Notes under the pieces: model-generated | Told to the model about the DNA's origin: nothing | What the model saw: the letters and a program-made list of their open reading frames with translations, nothing else | Database searches by the model: none | In this document: positions 9,483 through 18,508 of the stretch, piece after piece | How the letters are laid out: each line of letters begins with the position of its first letter | How positions within the stretch are numbered: the first letter of the stretch is position 1 | Source: Sipunculus nudus | Taxonomy: Eukaryota > Annelida > Sipuncula > Golfingiida > Sipunculidae | Assembly: GCA_026874595.1 (NCBI GenBank) | Contig: JAPPUL010000081.1 | Span: forward strand, 322,501 to 386,500 | DNA: 64,000 nt | Reading direction: 5' to 3' | Translations under genes and position numbers: made by a program

Positions 9483-10328
9483 GTGGAAATAAATGCGATA
9501 CAAGTGAAGGAGCTAAGGGAAAAGACGTCGTTAGGACTTATGGACTGTAAGAAAGCGCTAAAAGAGACGGCAGGAGATATTGAAAAAGCAATAATATATT
9601 TAAAAGAGAAAGGTCTTTTAAAGGCAGCCGAAAAGAGCGGAAGACTAACAAAAGAAGGGTTAATAAGCATAGGAAAAGCTGACAAGCATGGAATAATAAT
9701 AGAGCTAACGTGCGAGACAGACTTTGTAGCTCGTACAAAAGAGTTTATAAAGGGAGTAGAATCTATTAAGAAATCATTATTAGCAAAGAAAGTTGGTAAT
9801 GTAGATGAAATACCCAAAGAGATAAAAGAGGAGTTACAAGGGCTAGTATCAAGATTAGGTGAGAATATAAAATTAAGTCGAGTATGTTTATATGAAGTGG
9901 GAGAGGGAGAATATATAGAGGAATATCTGCATCAAGGGGCAAAGATAGGAGTAATGTTGAAACTAAAGGTCAAAAAATCAGATACGTTAAAAGAAGCAAG
10001 ATTTAAGAGTTTGTCAAAAGACCTATGCATGCATATAGCAGCGATGTCACCTGAGGCGCTGAGTGAGAATGAGATTAGCGATAAACAAAAAGACGAACAA
10101 AGGTCAATATACATAAAACAAGCAAATGAGACAAAAAAACCTCAAAATGTGATAGAAAAGATAGTAGATGGAAAGATGAGTCAATATTTAAAAGAGGTGA
10201 CATTATTAAATCAAGGATTTGTAAAGGAGCCAAAACAGAGCGTTAGAGAGCATATAGAAAAGGTATCAAAAGAGCTAGGCGATAAAATAGAGGTAAAAGA
10301 ATTTATAAGATATAAAGTAGGTGAATAA
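9483..10328 (+). CDS. tsf: Elongation factor Ts
   Basis: A 281-residue guanine-nucleotide exchange factor for EF-Tu. The N-terminal UBA-like segment LREKTSLGLMDCKKALKE and the core signature CETDFVART near residue 77 are both present. Start GTG at 9483; GGAG lies about 15 bases upstream. Length is normal. The last 8 bases overlap the assumed GTG start of pyrH, consistent with translational coupling. Confidence 0.96.
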   Translation: MEINAIQVKELREKTSLGLMDCKKALKETAGDIEKAIIYLKEKGLLKAAEKSGRLTKEGLISIGKADKHGIIIELTCETDFVARTKEFIKGVESIKKSLLAKKVGNVDEIPKEIKEELQGLVSRLGENIKLSRVCLYEVGEGEYIEEYLHQGAKIGVMLKLKVKKSDTLKEARFKSLSKDLCMHIAAMSPEALSENEISDKQKDEQRSIYIKQANETKKPQNVIEKIVDGKMSQYLKEVTLLNQGFVKEPKQSVREHIEKVSKELGDKIEVKEFIRYKVGE

Positions 10329-11046
10329 GTTGATGGAGGCTAGATACAAGAGAATATTAGTTAAGATGAGCGGTGAGGCGCTTATGGGAGAGAGGAGTTA
10401 TGGTACGGATGAGAAGGTTCTAAAGTATCTAGCAGAAGAGATAAAGGGAATTGTTGAACTTGGCATTGAATGTGGGATAGTGATAGGCGGTGGTAATATA
10501 TGTCGAGGATATGAGTATGCAGGAGATATGGTAGAACGTACGAGTGCAGATTATATAGGGATGCTAGCAACAGTTATGAATGCGTTAATATTACAATCAA
10601 GTTTAACAAATATAGGTATAAAAGCAAGTATTGCCTCTGGGTTTGAAGTAAAACCGATATCAAAACTATTCTCATCAAAAGAAGCAATAGAGGAATTAGA
10701 ATCCAACAAAGTATTAATTCTTGGAGGAGGTACAGGAAACCCATATTTCACAACAGACACGGCAGGGGTTTTAAGAGCGTTAGAATTAAAAGCTGACATA
10801 CTGATAAAGGCAACGAAAGTTGATGGCATATATAGTGCAGATCCAAATCTAGACACAAATGCAATAAAGTATGAAAATATAAGTTATTCTGAATACATAG
10901 ATAAAAGTCTTAAGGTAATGGACAAAACAGCAGTATCACTTTGCCAGGAGAATGGTTTACCTGTATTAATATTAGATATGCTAAAGGAAGGAAATATAAA
11001 GTCGGCTTTAGAAGGCAATGCAGTTGGTAGTATAATAAGCTTTTAG
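10321..11046 (+). CDS. pyrH: Uridylate kinase
   Basis: A 241-residue cytoplasmic UMP kinase of the amino-acid-kinase fold, making UDP for nucleotide and sugar-nucleotide synthesis. Visible blocks: KRILVKMSGEALMG at the start, IVIGGGNICRG near residue 60, and GGGTGNPYFTTDTA near 140. GTG at 10321 overlaps tsf; TTG 10330 or ATG 10333 are alternative starts, since the conserved part begins only at about residue 8. Intact. Confidence 0.95.
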   Translation: MNKLMEARYKRILVKMSGEALMGERSYGTDEKVLKYLAEEIKGIVELGIECGIVIGGGNICRGYEYAGDMVERTSADYIGMLATVMNALILQSSLTNIGIKASIASGFEVKPISKLFSSKEAIEELESNKVLILGGGTGNPYFTTDTAGVLRALELKADILIKATKVDGIYSADPNLDTNAIKYENISYSEYIDKSLKVMDKTAVSLCQENGLPVLILDMLKEGNIKSALEGNAVGSIISF

Positions 11047-11112
11047 ATTAATGCTAATAATATATAATTTTAAAGTAGCTTGATAAAACTAAATAGAGAG
11101 AGGATAAGTTGA

Positions 11113-11685
11113 TTGGATAATGAAGATAGGCTTGAAGAGCTATACAAAGAGACAGCAAATAAAATGGACAAGCGAATTGAGATATATAAAGGAGAATTAA
11201 AACGAATCCGTACAGGGCGAGCATCGCTTGGCATATTAGATGGTATAATGATTGAATGTTACGGTTCTAAGATGCCGTTAAACCAAGTGGCAACACTAAG
11301 CACAGAGGATTCAAAGACGCTATTAATAGAACCTTGGGACAAATCTAACATAAAGGACATAGAACGAGGAATATCAAACTCAGACCTAGATATAAGTCCG
11401 CAAAGTGATGGAAATCTAATAAGGTTAAAGTTTCCGCCCTTAACAGAAGAAAGGCGTCATGAGTTTGTAAAACAAGTTAAGCAAAAGGCTGAGACAAGTA
11501 AGGTTTCAATAAGAAATATACGACGTGAATCAAATGATGAATTAAAGCTGATAGAAGAAGATGGGCATATAAGTAAAGATGTTTTAAAGCATGCGCACGA
11601 TAAGATACAAGAGATTACAACAAAATATATAGAAAAGATATCAGAACTGACAAAAAATAAAGACGAAGATATAATGAATATCTAA
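11113..11685 (+). CDS. frr: Ribosome recycling factor
   Basis: A 190-residue factor that, with EF-G, splits post-termination ribosomes. Signatures: RTGRASLGILDGI near residue 35, NQVATLS, then the RRHEFVKQVKQKAE helix near 118. Start TTG at 11113, with GAGAGAGG about 10 bases upstream. Usual length (about 185). Intact. Confidence 0.95.
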   Translation: MDNEDRLEELYKETANKMDKRIEIYKGELKRIRTGRASLGILDGIMIECYGSKMPLNQVATLSTEDSKTLLIEPWDKSNIKDIERGISNSDLDISPQSDGNLIRLKFPPLTEERRHEFVKQVKQKAETSKVSIRNIRRESNDELKLIEEDGHISKDVLKHAHDKIQEITTKYIEKISELTKNKDEDIMNI

Positions 11686-11713
11686 ATATATAAGGTATTA
11701 ATGAGTGTAAAAG

Positions 11714-12439
11714 TTGATTGAGCAAGTTGGTTCAGAAGGAAAGCCTAATCACGTCGCAATAATAATGGATGGAAATAAGAGGTGGGCAGTCAAAAATAAC
11801 ACATCTTTATTAAACGGTCACAGACGAGGTCTTGATCGAGCAATAGATATACTTGAATGCTGCAATAAGCTGTCTATAAATATCTTATCATTATTTGCAT
11901 TTTCTGCTGATAACTGGAAACGTTCTCAAGACGAGATTAAAGATCTGATGAATTTGTTTAAATACTTTTATAGGAGTAAATTTGATATATTAGTTAGAAA
12001 AGGAATTCGTCTATTGCATAGTGGTAGTGAAGATAGGCTTAAAGAGGAAACAAGGCAAATGCTTGCTACTATGGTGGAGAAGACAAAGGACAATGGAAAC
12101 GGAATATTAAATATAGTATTTAATTATAGTGGCAGGGAAGAGATAGTGCATGCGACAAACAAAATAGTAGCTGCTATAAGCGAAGATAAAGGAATTAAAT
12201 ATCCGATAGATGAAAAGACGTTCAAAGAGAATTTATTTAATCCGGAGCTACCCTACCCTGAGTTATTAATAAGAACGAGCGGGGAGAAGAGGATAAGCAA
12301 CTTTTTATTATGGCAGATGGCATATACTGAACTATACTTTACAGATGTACTTTGGCCAGATTTCACAGAAGAAGAATTTATAGAGGCATTAAATGATTAT
12401 AAAAAGCGAGAGAGGAGGTTTGGGGGGCGGATTGAGTGA
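11714..12439 (+). CDS. uppS: Undecaprenyl diphosphate synthase
   Basis: A 241-residue cis-prenyltransferase making the C55 carrier lipid for peptidoglycan and other surface glycans. HVAIIMDGNKRWA near residue 13 carries the catalytic Asp; GHRRG, LFAFSADNWKR and LLIRTSGEKRISNFLLWQ-type blocks follow in family order. Start TTG at 11714. Its TGA stop overlaps the start of cdsA. Intact. Confidence 0.95.
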   Translation: MIEQVGSEGKPNHVAIIMDGNKRWAVKNNTSLLNGHRRGLDRAIDILECCNKLSINILSLFAFSADNWKRSQDEIKDLMNLFKYFYRSKFDILVRKGIRLLHSGSEDRLKEETRQMLATMVEKTKDNGNGILNIVFNYSGREEIVHATNKIVAAISEDKGIKYPIDEKTFKENLFNPELPYPELLIRTSGEKRISNFLLWQMAYTELYFTDVLWPDFTEEEFIEALNDYKKRERRFGGRIE

Positions 12440-13307
12440 AGGGATAAAAAGAGTATTTACAAGTCTTATTGGTGTTCCTGTATTACTATTCTCATTATTT
12501 TATAGCGGGATAGAGGGATATATCCTATTCTTTTTACTAATGTTGTTTGTGTCATTCATGATGGGACGAGAGCTATTAACAATAATAGATGTGCAGGGTA
12601 TAAGAGCATATAATAAATTAATCCTAACAACAATAGTATTAATAGTAACGTGTTGCTATTTGCTTGAAATAAGTTTTCCTATATTTAGCTGGTTAGATAC
12701 TATAGGTTTGAACCTTAAAAGAAATGATATAATATTATTTATGCTTTTGGTGTCTCTGGTACTAGTATTTTTTATTGAGATTAGGCGAGGAGATTTTAGA
12801 AAATCATTTGAAGTTGCTTCTGTACATATATTCATAATTTTATACGCCTCAATTGGAATAGTATATATAATAGCGATTCAACAAGCAAACTCATGGCATT
12901 TTCTTTATATATTAGTGGTAACTTGGATGACGGATAGTGGAGCATATTTTGCGGGAAAGTATTTAGGTAGAACAAAGTTAAATCTAAAAATAAGTCCAAA
13001 TAAGACACTGGAGGGTTTTATAGGGGGAATAGTATGTGGCACAGTATCTGGCGTATTACTTAAATTAATTTTTGTAAACGTTTATACCATAGAGGAATCA
13101 ATTATATATAGCTATCCTTATATAATAATCGTATCATTAATATTTACATTACTTGCGATACTAGGAGACCTTGCAGAATCCTTATTAAAGCGTTCAGGAG
13201 GGGTAAAGAATGCAGATAAATACATACCGGGGCATGGGGGAATGCTTGACGTAATGGATTCTTTAATATTCAATGCTCCTATATTTTATATCTTAATAAA
13301 CTTATAA
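12432..13307 (+). CDS. cdsA: Phosphatidate cytidylyltransferase
   Basis: A polytopic membrane enzyme of about 291 residues that makes CDP-diacylglycerol for phospholipid synthesis. Multiple hydrophobic helices and the C-terminal signature (SLLKRSGGVKNADKYIPGHG, then GMLDVMDS) identify it. I chose TTG at 12432, overlapping uppS by 8 bases and preceded by AGGAGG; the reading frame extends upstream to 12393, but that part overlaps uppS. Two signature positions differ from the PROSITE-style pattern: the usual KD after the KR block is KN, and DRxD is DVMD. Catalytic consequence unknown. Confidence 0.9.
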   Translation: MSEGIKRVFTSLIGVPVLLFSLFYSGIEGYILFFLLMLFVSFMMGRELLTIIDVQGIRAYNKLILTTIVLIVTCCYLLEISFPIFSWLDTIGLNLKRNDIILFMLLVSLVLVFFIEIRRGDFRKSFEVASVHIFIILYASIGIVYIIAIQQANSWHFLYILVVTWMTDSGAYFAGKYLGRTKLNLKISPNKTLEGFIGGIVCGTVSGVLLKLIFVNVYTIEESIIYSYPYIIIVSLIFTLLAILGDLAESLLKRSGGVKNADKYIPGHGGMLDVMDSLIFNAPIFYILINL

Positions 13308-13392
13308 TTAAAAAAAGATATAAATATATATCTAAAAGTACTAACTTTAGCTATACTAATTCATAAAACAAAACTCAAGGGAATTTATAATT

Positions 13393-14481
13393 ATGGATAA
13401 AGAAGTTAATGAGAGCCAAGACAACAAAGACAAAGCCTTAAACTCAGCAATAACGCAAATTGAGAAAGAGCATGGAAAAGGTTCAGTAATCCGATTGGGG
13501 AGTAAAGAGCGCCAAAGTATTCCTTTTGTACCAACAGGAGCTCTAACACTTGACTTAGCACTTGGGATAGGCGGAGTTCCTAAAGGTAGGATTATAGAGA
13601 TATACGGACCAGAATCATCAGGAAAGACAACACTAACATTAAATATATGTGCGCAAGCACAAAAACTTGGCGGTATAGTAGGCTTTATAGATGCAGAACA
13701 TGCACTAGACCCATTATATGCCGAAAAGCTTGGAGTTGATGTACAAAATTTATATGTAGCGCAACCAGATTTTGGAGAACAGGCCTTGTCTATCCTAGAG
13801 GCACTTGTAAGGAGCAAAACACTCGATGTAATAGTAATAGACAGCGTTGCAGCACTAGTTCCAAAAGCAGAGATAGATGGCAATATGGGAGATGCGCACA
13901 TGGCGCTACAAGCTCGCCTAATGTCACAAGCACTAAGGAAACTAACGGCAATAATAAACAAAAGTGGCACATGTGTTATCTTCATAAATCAGATAAGGTC
14001 TAAGGTAGGAGTAATCTTTGGCTCACCCGAGACAACAACAGGAGGGAAGGCATTAAAGTTCTATTCATCGGTAAGGCTTGACATAAGACGAATTGAGACC
14101 TTAAAGAAAGGAGAAGTACCAATAGGCAATCATGTAAGGGTTAAGGTGGTAAAGAACAAAGTAGCACCACCATTTAGGACAGCAGAATTTGACATAATGT
14201 TTGATTCAGGGATATCCTATCCTGCAACAATCCTAGAAGCTGCAGTAACAGCTTCGATCATCAAAAAGAGTGGGACCTGGTATTCTTATAAGGAGGAGCG
14301 ACTTGGACAAGGAAAAGAGAATGTAAAAGAGACTCTTAATAAGAATAAAGACTTGCAAGAAGAAATAGAAAAAGAGATATTAAATTATTACGATATTAAG
14401 AAGCCGAAAGGGAAAGGCCTACCCAAAGATGCGCCCAAAGATGCGACAAAGATAGAAAATAATAAGAAGAAACAAAGCTAA
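13393..14481 (+). CDS. recA: Recombinase RecA
   Basis: A 362-residue strand-exchange and SOS co-protease ATPase. The Walker A motif GPESSGKTT lies near residue 75, the [14 protein letters not shown] block near 215, and the signature [13 protein letters not shown] in between. The C-terminal 30 residues are lysine-rich and low complexity ([17 protein letters not shown]). ATG start at 13393 with AAGGGAA upstream. I recognise no LexA box upstream, but consensus differs between phyla. Confidence 0.97.
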   Translation: MDKEVNESQDNKDKALNSAITQIEKEHGKGSVIRLGSKERQSIPFVPTGALTLDLALGIGGVPKGRIIEIYGPESSGKTTLTLNICAQAQKLGGIVGFIDAEHALDPLYAEKLGVDVQNLYVAQPDFGEQALSILEALVRSKTLDVIVIDSVAALVPKAEIDGNMGDAHMALQARLMSQALRKLTAIINKSGTCVIFINQIRSKVGVIFGSPETTTGGKALKFYSSVRLDIRRIETLKKGEVPIGNHVRVKVVKNKVAPPFRTAEFDIMFDSGISYPATILEAAVTASIIKKSGTWYSYKEERLGQGKENVKETLNKNKDLQEEIEKEILNYYDIKKPKGKGLPKDAPKDATKIENNKKKQS

Positions 14482-14501
14482 AATATAATATAGAATTAGG
14501 G

Positions 14502-15545
14502 ATGCTTATGGATAAGGTAAGAGTTGGAGTAATAGGAGCAACAGGCTACACAGGAATAGAACTACTAAAATTACTCATAAAGCATCCGCAGGCAAAGATA
14601 ACGTATATATCTTCAGAAAGTCAAACTGGCAATACACTATATAAATATAATCCCTATTTTATGGATAGATTAGCAGAAGACCTAATCTTTTCAAGCTTTA
14701 ATGTAGAAAAGATAAAGTCAAGTTGCAATCTAATCTTCTTCACAACGCCAAAAGGTGTAGCAATGAAGCAAGCACCAAAGTTTTATAACAGTAAAGTTAA
14801 GATTATAGATTTAAGTGGAGATTTTAGATTAAAAACAAGTGAAGACTACCTAAAATGGTACGGAATGGAACATACCTCAAGTGAAAGTCTAAGCAAATGG
14901 ACATATGGTCTTAGTGAGATATTTAGAGAAAAGATAAAAGGATGTAAATATATATCAAATCCTGGCTGCTATCCGACCTCAATACTGCTTGGCCTAATCC
15001 CATTATTATATGATTTTGAGACTAACGGAACAATAATATGCGATAGCAAATCTGGCGTATCAGGCAAGGGTAAACGAGTAAGTGAAGATTCGCTTTATTT
15101 TGAATGTAATGAAAATGTGGTTGCCTACAAGTTATCCAACCATCAACACACACCAGAAATTGAACTTGGGATAAAGCGTGCAACATCTAAGGATATAAAA
15201 GTAAGCTTCACGCCTCATCTAATACCTATGGATAGAGGTATATTGTCAACTATGTATGTAAGTTTATCGAGCAATAAGTTTGCAATAGATGAAATGCTTG
15301 AACATTATAAAAGATTTTATGAGGGAAGTGAATTTATAAAGGTACTAGACGCTTGCCAAGGGCCTATTCAAACAAAGAGAGTATCTTATACAAACGAGTG
15401 TCATATAAGCTTAAACCTAGATGAGCGTACAAATACACTAAAAATAGTATCAGTATTAGATAATCTAATAAAAGGTGCGGTGGGCAGTGCAATACAAAAC
15501 TTTAATATAATGCACGGATTAAAAGAAAGTACAGGATTAATATAA
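14502..15545 (+). CDS. argC: N-acetyl-gamma-glutamyl-phosphate reductase
   Basis: A 347-residue NADPH enzyme, third step of arginine synthesis. The N-terminal Rossmann block VGVIGATGYTGIELL and the active-site cysteine block SNPGCYPTS near residue 152 are clear; HQHTPEIE is also typical. ATG 14502 and 14508 are both possible starts. It follows recA by 20 bases. No other arg genes are in the window. Confidence 0.94.
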   Translation: MLMDKVRVGVIGATGYTGIELLKLLIKHPQAKITYISSESQTGNTLYKYNPYFMDRLAEDLIFSSFNVEKIKSSCNLIFFTTPKGVAMKQAPKFYNSKVKIIDLSGDFRLKTSEDYLKWYGMEHTSSESLSKWTYGLSEIFREKIKGCKYISNPGCYPTSILLGLIPLLYDFETNGTIICDSKSGVSGKGKRVSEDSLYFECNENVVAYKLSNHQHTPEIELGIKRATSKDIKVSFTPHLIPMDRGILSTMYVSLSSNKFAIDEMLEHYKRFYEGSEFIKVLDACQGPIQTKRVSYTNECHISLNLDERTNTLKIVSVLDNLIKGAVGSAIQNFNIMHGLKESTGLI

Positions 15546-15595
15546 GTGTTTATATTTAAATTAGATAGGCATAAATAATTTTTAAGGAGCGTAAA

Positions 15596-15790
15596 ATGGG
15601 CTTATTTGATATAACAGCAAGCAATATGTATATAGACTATCCATTAATGTCCTACACAAACAAAACAATGCAATTACCAAAAGAGTTAGTGCAAGGTGAA
15701 ACTCAGATAAATCGTACTCTACTAGATATAGTACAATTTAACGGCTTGGTAGCGAAGGAACAAGGGTCAATAATAGACATATACGTATAA
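15596..15790 (+). CDS. Hypothetical small protein
   Basis: A 64-residue frame with a good Shine-Dalgarno (AAGGAGCG) 6 bases before ATG. Not recognised. No membrane segment, no cysteine pairs. It sits between argC and a membrane-protein gene on the same strand. Spacing and ribosome site make translation plausible. Confidence 0.5.
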   Translation: MGLFDITASNMYIDYPLMSYTNKTMQLPKELVQGETQINRTLLDIVQFNGLVAKEQGSIIDIYV

Positions 15791-15836
15791 TAGGATAAAA
15801 TTAAAAGATGTAGATGCTTATTATAAATATAAACTA

Positions 15837-16727
15837 ATGGTAAAAGACACAAAATATAGCAGTCTAGGGATATTTGGGCTTACAGGGCTTTTAGTTTTAC
15901 TGATGCTCTATCTATATAATGTAAAGCTTGCATTTGAAGTAACAACATCATGGTTATTGCTGATGATTATGTTAGTTATAACATTAATGTTGTGGATGCT
16001 ATTTAAAGTAGCATTAATGAATGTAAAGATCCCAAAGATAGTAAATATAATACTTATAGTGCTTTATGTTTTAGTAGTTGTAGTATCGGCAGCGATAGGT
16101 TATATGACACAGAATGAAGATGGTTTAAACGTTTTGCTTGATCGTAAGATACTAAAAGAGAGGGAGTTAGAGGAAGAATTCATAGAGTTATTTCATGCTC
16201 TTGAAATAGATAATGGAATAAATAATGTAAGGTCTAAAGAATCAAGTTTAGGCAAGCCGACATATTTAGATTATATAATATATAAACACAAATTATGGAT
16301 AAAGGAGCGATTATTATTATATAAGAGACAGAAGGCACAGTATGCAACAGATAATAAGAAATGGGTAAGACTTTTAGACCGTGCACAAAGCTATCAAAAG
16401 GGCAATTGGCAGGAGAAACTTAGAAAGATAATCCAGTCAAGACATCAAGAGTATGTAGACTGGCTTAAGGAAGAGAGTTCAAGGCACTATAAAATATTAA
16501 ATATTCTGCTAAACGAAGAAGAACAGTCTCAAGTACTAAATAAATCTGAGGCAAGACAATTATATAACTTATCCTATCCCGGAAAACGCTTTCCAGAAGA
16601 GAGTTGGGAAAAAGATATAAATAGTCTTATTAATGCAGGGAAGAAGGATAAAAGTTTATTGTCTGATATAATACATAATAGTGTACTAGAAGAATTTATG
16701 AGAGTCTACATAAATACCCTACTTTGA
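15837..16727 (+). CDS. Hypothetical membrane protein
   Basis: A 296-residue protein with three N-terminal hydrophobic helices (about residues 10-27, 37-57, 68-91) and a long charged cytoplasmic or periplasmic tail rich in Lys, Glu and Arg, probably helical. Family not recognised. The ATG at 15837 lacks a strong ribosome site. Likely expressed with the small gene upstream. Confidence 0.6.
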   Translation: MVKDTKYSSLGIFGLTGLLVLLMLYLYNVKLAFEVTTSWLLLMIMLVITLMLWMLFKVALMNVKIPKIVNIILIVLYVLVVVVSAAIGYMTQNEDGLNVLLDRKILKERELEEEFIELFHALEIDNGINNVRSKESSLGKPTYLDYIIYKHKLWIKERLLLYKRQKAQYATDNKKWVRLLDRAQSYQKGNWQEKLRKIIQSRHQEYVDWLKEESSRHYKILNILLNEEEQSQVLNKSEARQLYNLSYPGKRFPEESWEKDINSLINAGKKDKSLLSDIIHNSVLEEFMRVYINTLL

Positions 16728-16857
16728 TTTTAATGAGATTTTCTAAGGTGTGGAGTCATAGTAAAAGCTAATAGGAACGCTCTAAAGCATTAAAAGGATT
16801 TAACCTGCAATAAAATAGGTATATAATGCCATAATTATTAAGGAATAGTAAAAGGAT

Positions 16858-17121
16858 TTGAAGCTAATGTCACTGAATGAGCGACTTGATTTTGAGGAAG
16901 GGAAAATTAACAATGAAGAATTATACTTAAGAACATGCGCAAGATGCGTCTATAAAGCAAATCTTGTACTCCAAAAACAAGACTATTGCCACAAATGCAT
17001 AAATAATTTAAAAGTACGTATAAAGCGTAAAAAAGGATATTCGATAGAGGAATTGTACGACTACTATAAACCCATAGATAAAAAAGATAAAAAGGTAAAA
17101 AGAGAAGGCCTTCTACTTTAG
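16858..17121 (+). CDS. Small zinc-ribbon-like protein
   Basis: About 87 residues (TTG 16858, or ATG 16867). Two cysteine pairs, TCARC and then YCHKC about 20 residues on, form a likely zinc ribbon. The rest is lysine-rich, suggesting nucleic-acid contact. AAAGGA lies just upstream. Family not recognised. Confidence 0.55.
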   Translation: MKLMSLNERLDFEEGKINNEELYLRTCARCVYKANLVLQKQDYCHKCINNLKVRIKRKKGYSIEELYDYYKPIDKKDKKVKREGLLL

Positions 17122-17180
17122 AAAAGCTATATAAAAAAAAAGCTATATATAATCCATAAATATAAAAAAACTTCTTAATT

Positions 17181-17210
17181 GTCTTTGATTGTCTTTGATT
17201 GTCTTTGATT
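17181..17210 (+). repeat. Three copies of a 10-bp repeat
   Basis: GTCTTTGATT occurs three times head to tail in the space before coaD, with a partial related copy just upstream. It lies outside any supported gene. Confidence 0.9.
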
Positions 17211-17293
17211 AAAACTTTCATTTAAAAAAAAACTTCGTTAATAGTCACTAAATTTATAAATTTAGTATAAAAATTAAGCAAGGACTAAGTTGA

Positions 17294-17848
17294 ATGACTA
17301 ATGAAGTAAAGAATGAAGTAAAGAATGAAGTAAAGAATGAAATAAAGAATGAAGTAAAAGTAATATACCCTGGAAGTTTCGATCCGTTAACTTATGGACA
17401 TCTAGACATAATATACCGTATAGCACCAACATTTAACAACATAATACTGGCAATAGTAGATAATCCGAGTAAAAGCTGCACATTCACGATAAAGGAGAGG
17501 GAGTTAATGCTCTCAGAGACGATATCAAATGAGAGATTAGAAGATAAAGTGTCTGTTATGAGTTTTAATGGATTATTAGTAGACTTTGCACAATCGCAGG
17601 GTGCTAGATTGCTCGTTCGCGGGATACGGGCTTTATCAGACTTTGAATTTGAGTTTAGAAGTTCTAGAATGAATAAATATTTAAATAAGGATATTGAGAC
17701 AATATTCATGCTATCTTCACCTAAATACGAACATATAAGTTCAAGTATCGTAAAAGAGGTCTACAAGCTTGGTGCTGATATAAAAGAATATGTTCCGGAA
17801 AATATAATAAGACACCTTGCGGCAAAGCTAAAAACTCATGATGTCTAA
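17294..17848 (+). CDS. coaD: Phosphopantetheine adenylyltransferase with repeat N-terminus
   Basis: A 184-residue enzyme of coenzyme A synthesis, joining ATP and 4'-phosphopantetheine. The nucleotidyltransferase blocks YPGSFDPLTYGHLDII and later LSSPKYEHISSSIVKE (ISSS motif) are intact. The family is about 160 residues; the extra about 22 at the N-terminus are NEVK repeats encoded by a 12-bp tandem repeat. The first ATG is at 17294, with AAGGAC upstream. Confidence 0.93.
   Translation: MTNEVKNEVKNEVKNEIKNEVKVIYPGSFDPLTYGHLDIIYRIAPTFNNIILAIVDNPSKSCTFTIKERELMLSETISNERLEDKVSVMSFNGLLVDFAQSQGARLLVRGIRALSDFEFEFRSSRMNKYLNKDIETIFMLSSPKYEHISSSIVKEVYKLGADIKEYVPENIIRHLAAKLKTHDV
17300..17359 (+). repeat. 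Five 12-bp repeats at the start of coaD
   Basis: Unit AATGAAGTAAAG, five copies, the fourth and fifth with one change each. It keeps frame and encodes NEVK or NEIK units. Each unit contains an out-of-frame ATG. Confidence 0.95.
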
Positions 17849-17857
17849 GAGGAATAT

Positions 17858-18508
17858 ATGTCAACTTTAGAAGACGAATTTGTATGTTTTGATTTAGAGA
17901 CTACTGGTTTGAGTTGTCGTAAACACAGTATAATAGAAGTAGGCTGTGTAAGGTTTAGTACTAAGCAAGGTTTTATAGATACATTTAAATCGCTAGTATA
18001 TTTTGATGGAGAAATAGATGAGATTGTAATAAATCTAACAGGAATTAGAGAGGAGATGCTTGTTGATTCTCCAAAAATAGATGTCGTGCTTAGGAAGTTT
18101 ATACATTTTATAGGAGATACTCCCCTACTCTCTCATAACGCTCCGTTTGATGCTCGCTTTATTTCTCATGCATTATATAATAATGACTTTAATTATCCTA
18201 AAAATAAAATATATGATACTATAAGTATATTTAAAAAGTTGCTGCCAAAATTACCAAGCTATAAACTACAAAATCTTAATAAGACTTTTAACATACATCC
18301 GGAAAATACACACAGAGCCTTAGACGACGCAAAAGCAACAAGTAATTTATTCTTACTAGCTGCAAAACAAAATATCGCCAAAACAGCATACACAAATATA
18401 AGTACCCTCGCAAAGGCCATATATTTCAAAGATTACGACCTTAATAAAAAGAATTGTCAACCAAAAAAACCAAATGAACCAAATGAACCAAATGAACCAA
18501 ATGATTAA
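17858..18508 (+). CDS. DnaQ-like 3'-5' exonuclease
   Basis: A 216-residue DEDDh exonuclease related to the DNA polymerase III epsilon subunit. ExoI is FDLETTGLS near residue 11, ExoII is LLSHNAPFDARF near 88, ExoIII is HRALDDAKAT near 147 (catalytic His and Asp). The fold ends at about 185; the tail carries NEP repeats encoded by a 9-bp repeat that also forms the start of the next gene. It may be the proofreading subunit or another DnaQ relative. ATG at 17858 with GAGGAA upstream, 10 bases after coaD. Confidence 0.85.
   Translation: MSTLEDEFVCFDLETTGLSCRKHSIIEVGCVRFSTKQGFIDTFKSLVYFDGEIDEIVINLTGIREEMLVDSPKIDVVLRKFIHFIGDTPLLSHNAPFDARFISHALYNNDFNYPKNKIYDTISIFKKLLPKLPSYKLQNLNKTFNIHPENTHRALDDAKATSNLFLLAAKQNIAKTAYTNISTLAKAIYFKDYDLNKKNCQPKKPNEPNEPNEPND
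18472..18503 (+). repeat. 9-bp repeat spanning two overlapping genes
   Basis: AAATGAACC is repeated three times, plus a partial fourth copy. It is read as NEP in the exonuclease frame and as MNQ in the aminotransferase frame. Each unit supplies an ATG at 18474, 18483, 18492 and 18501. Confidence 0.95.
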
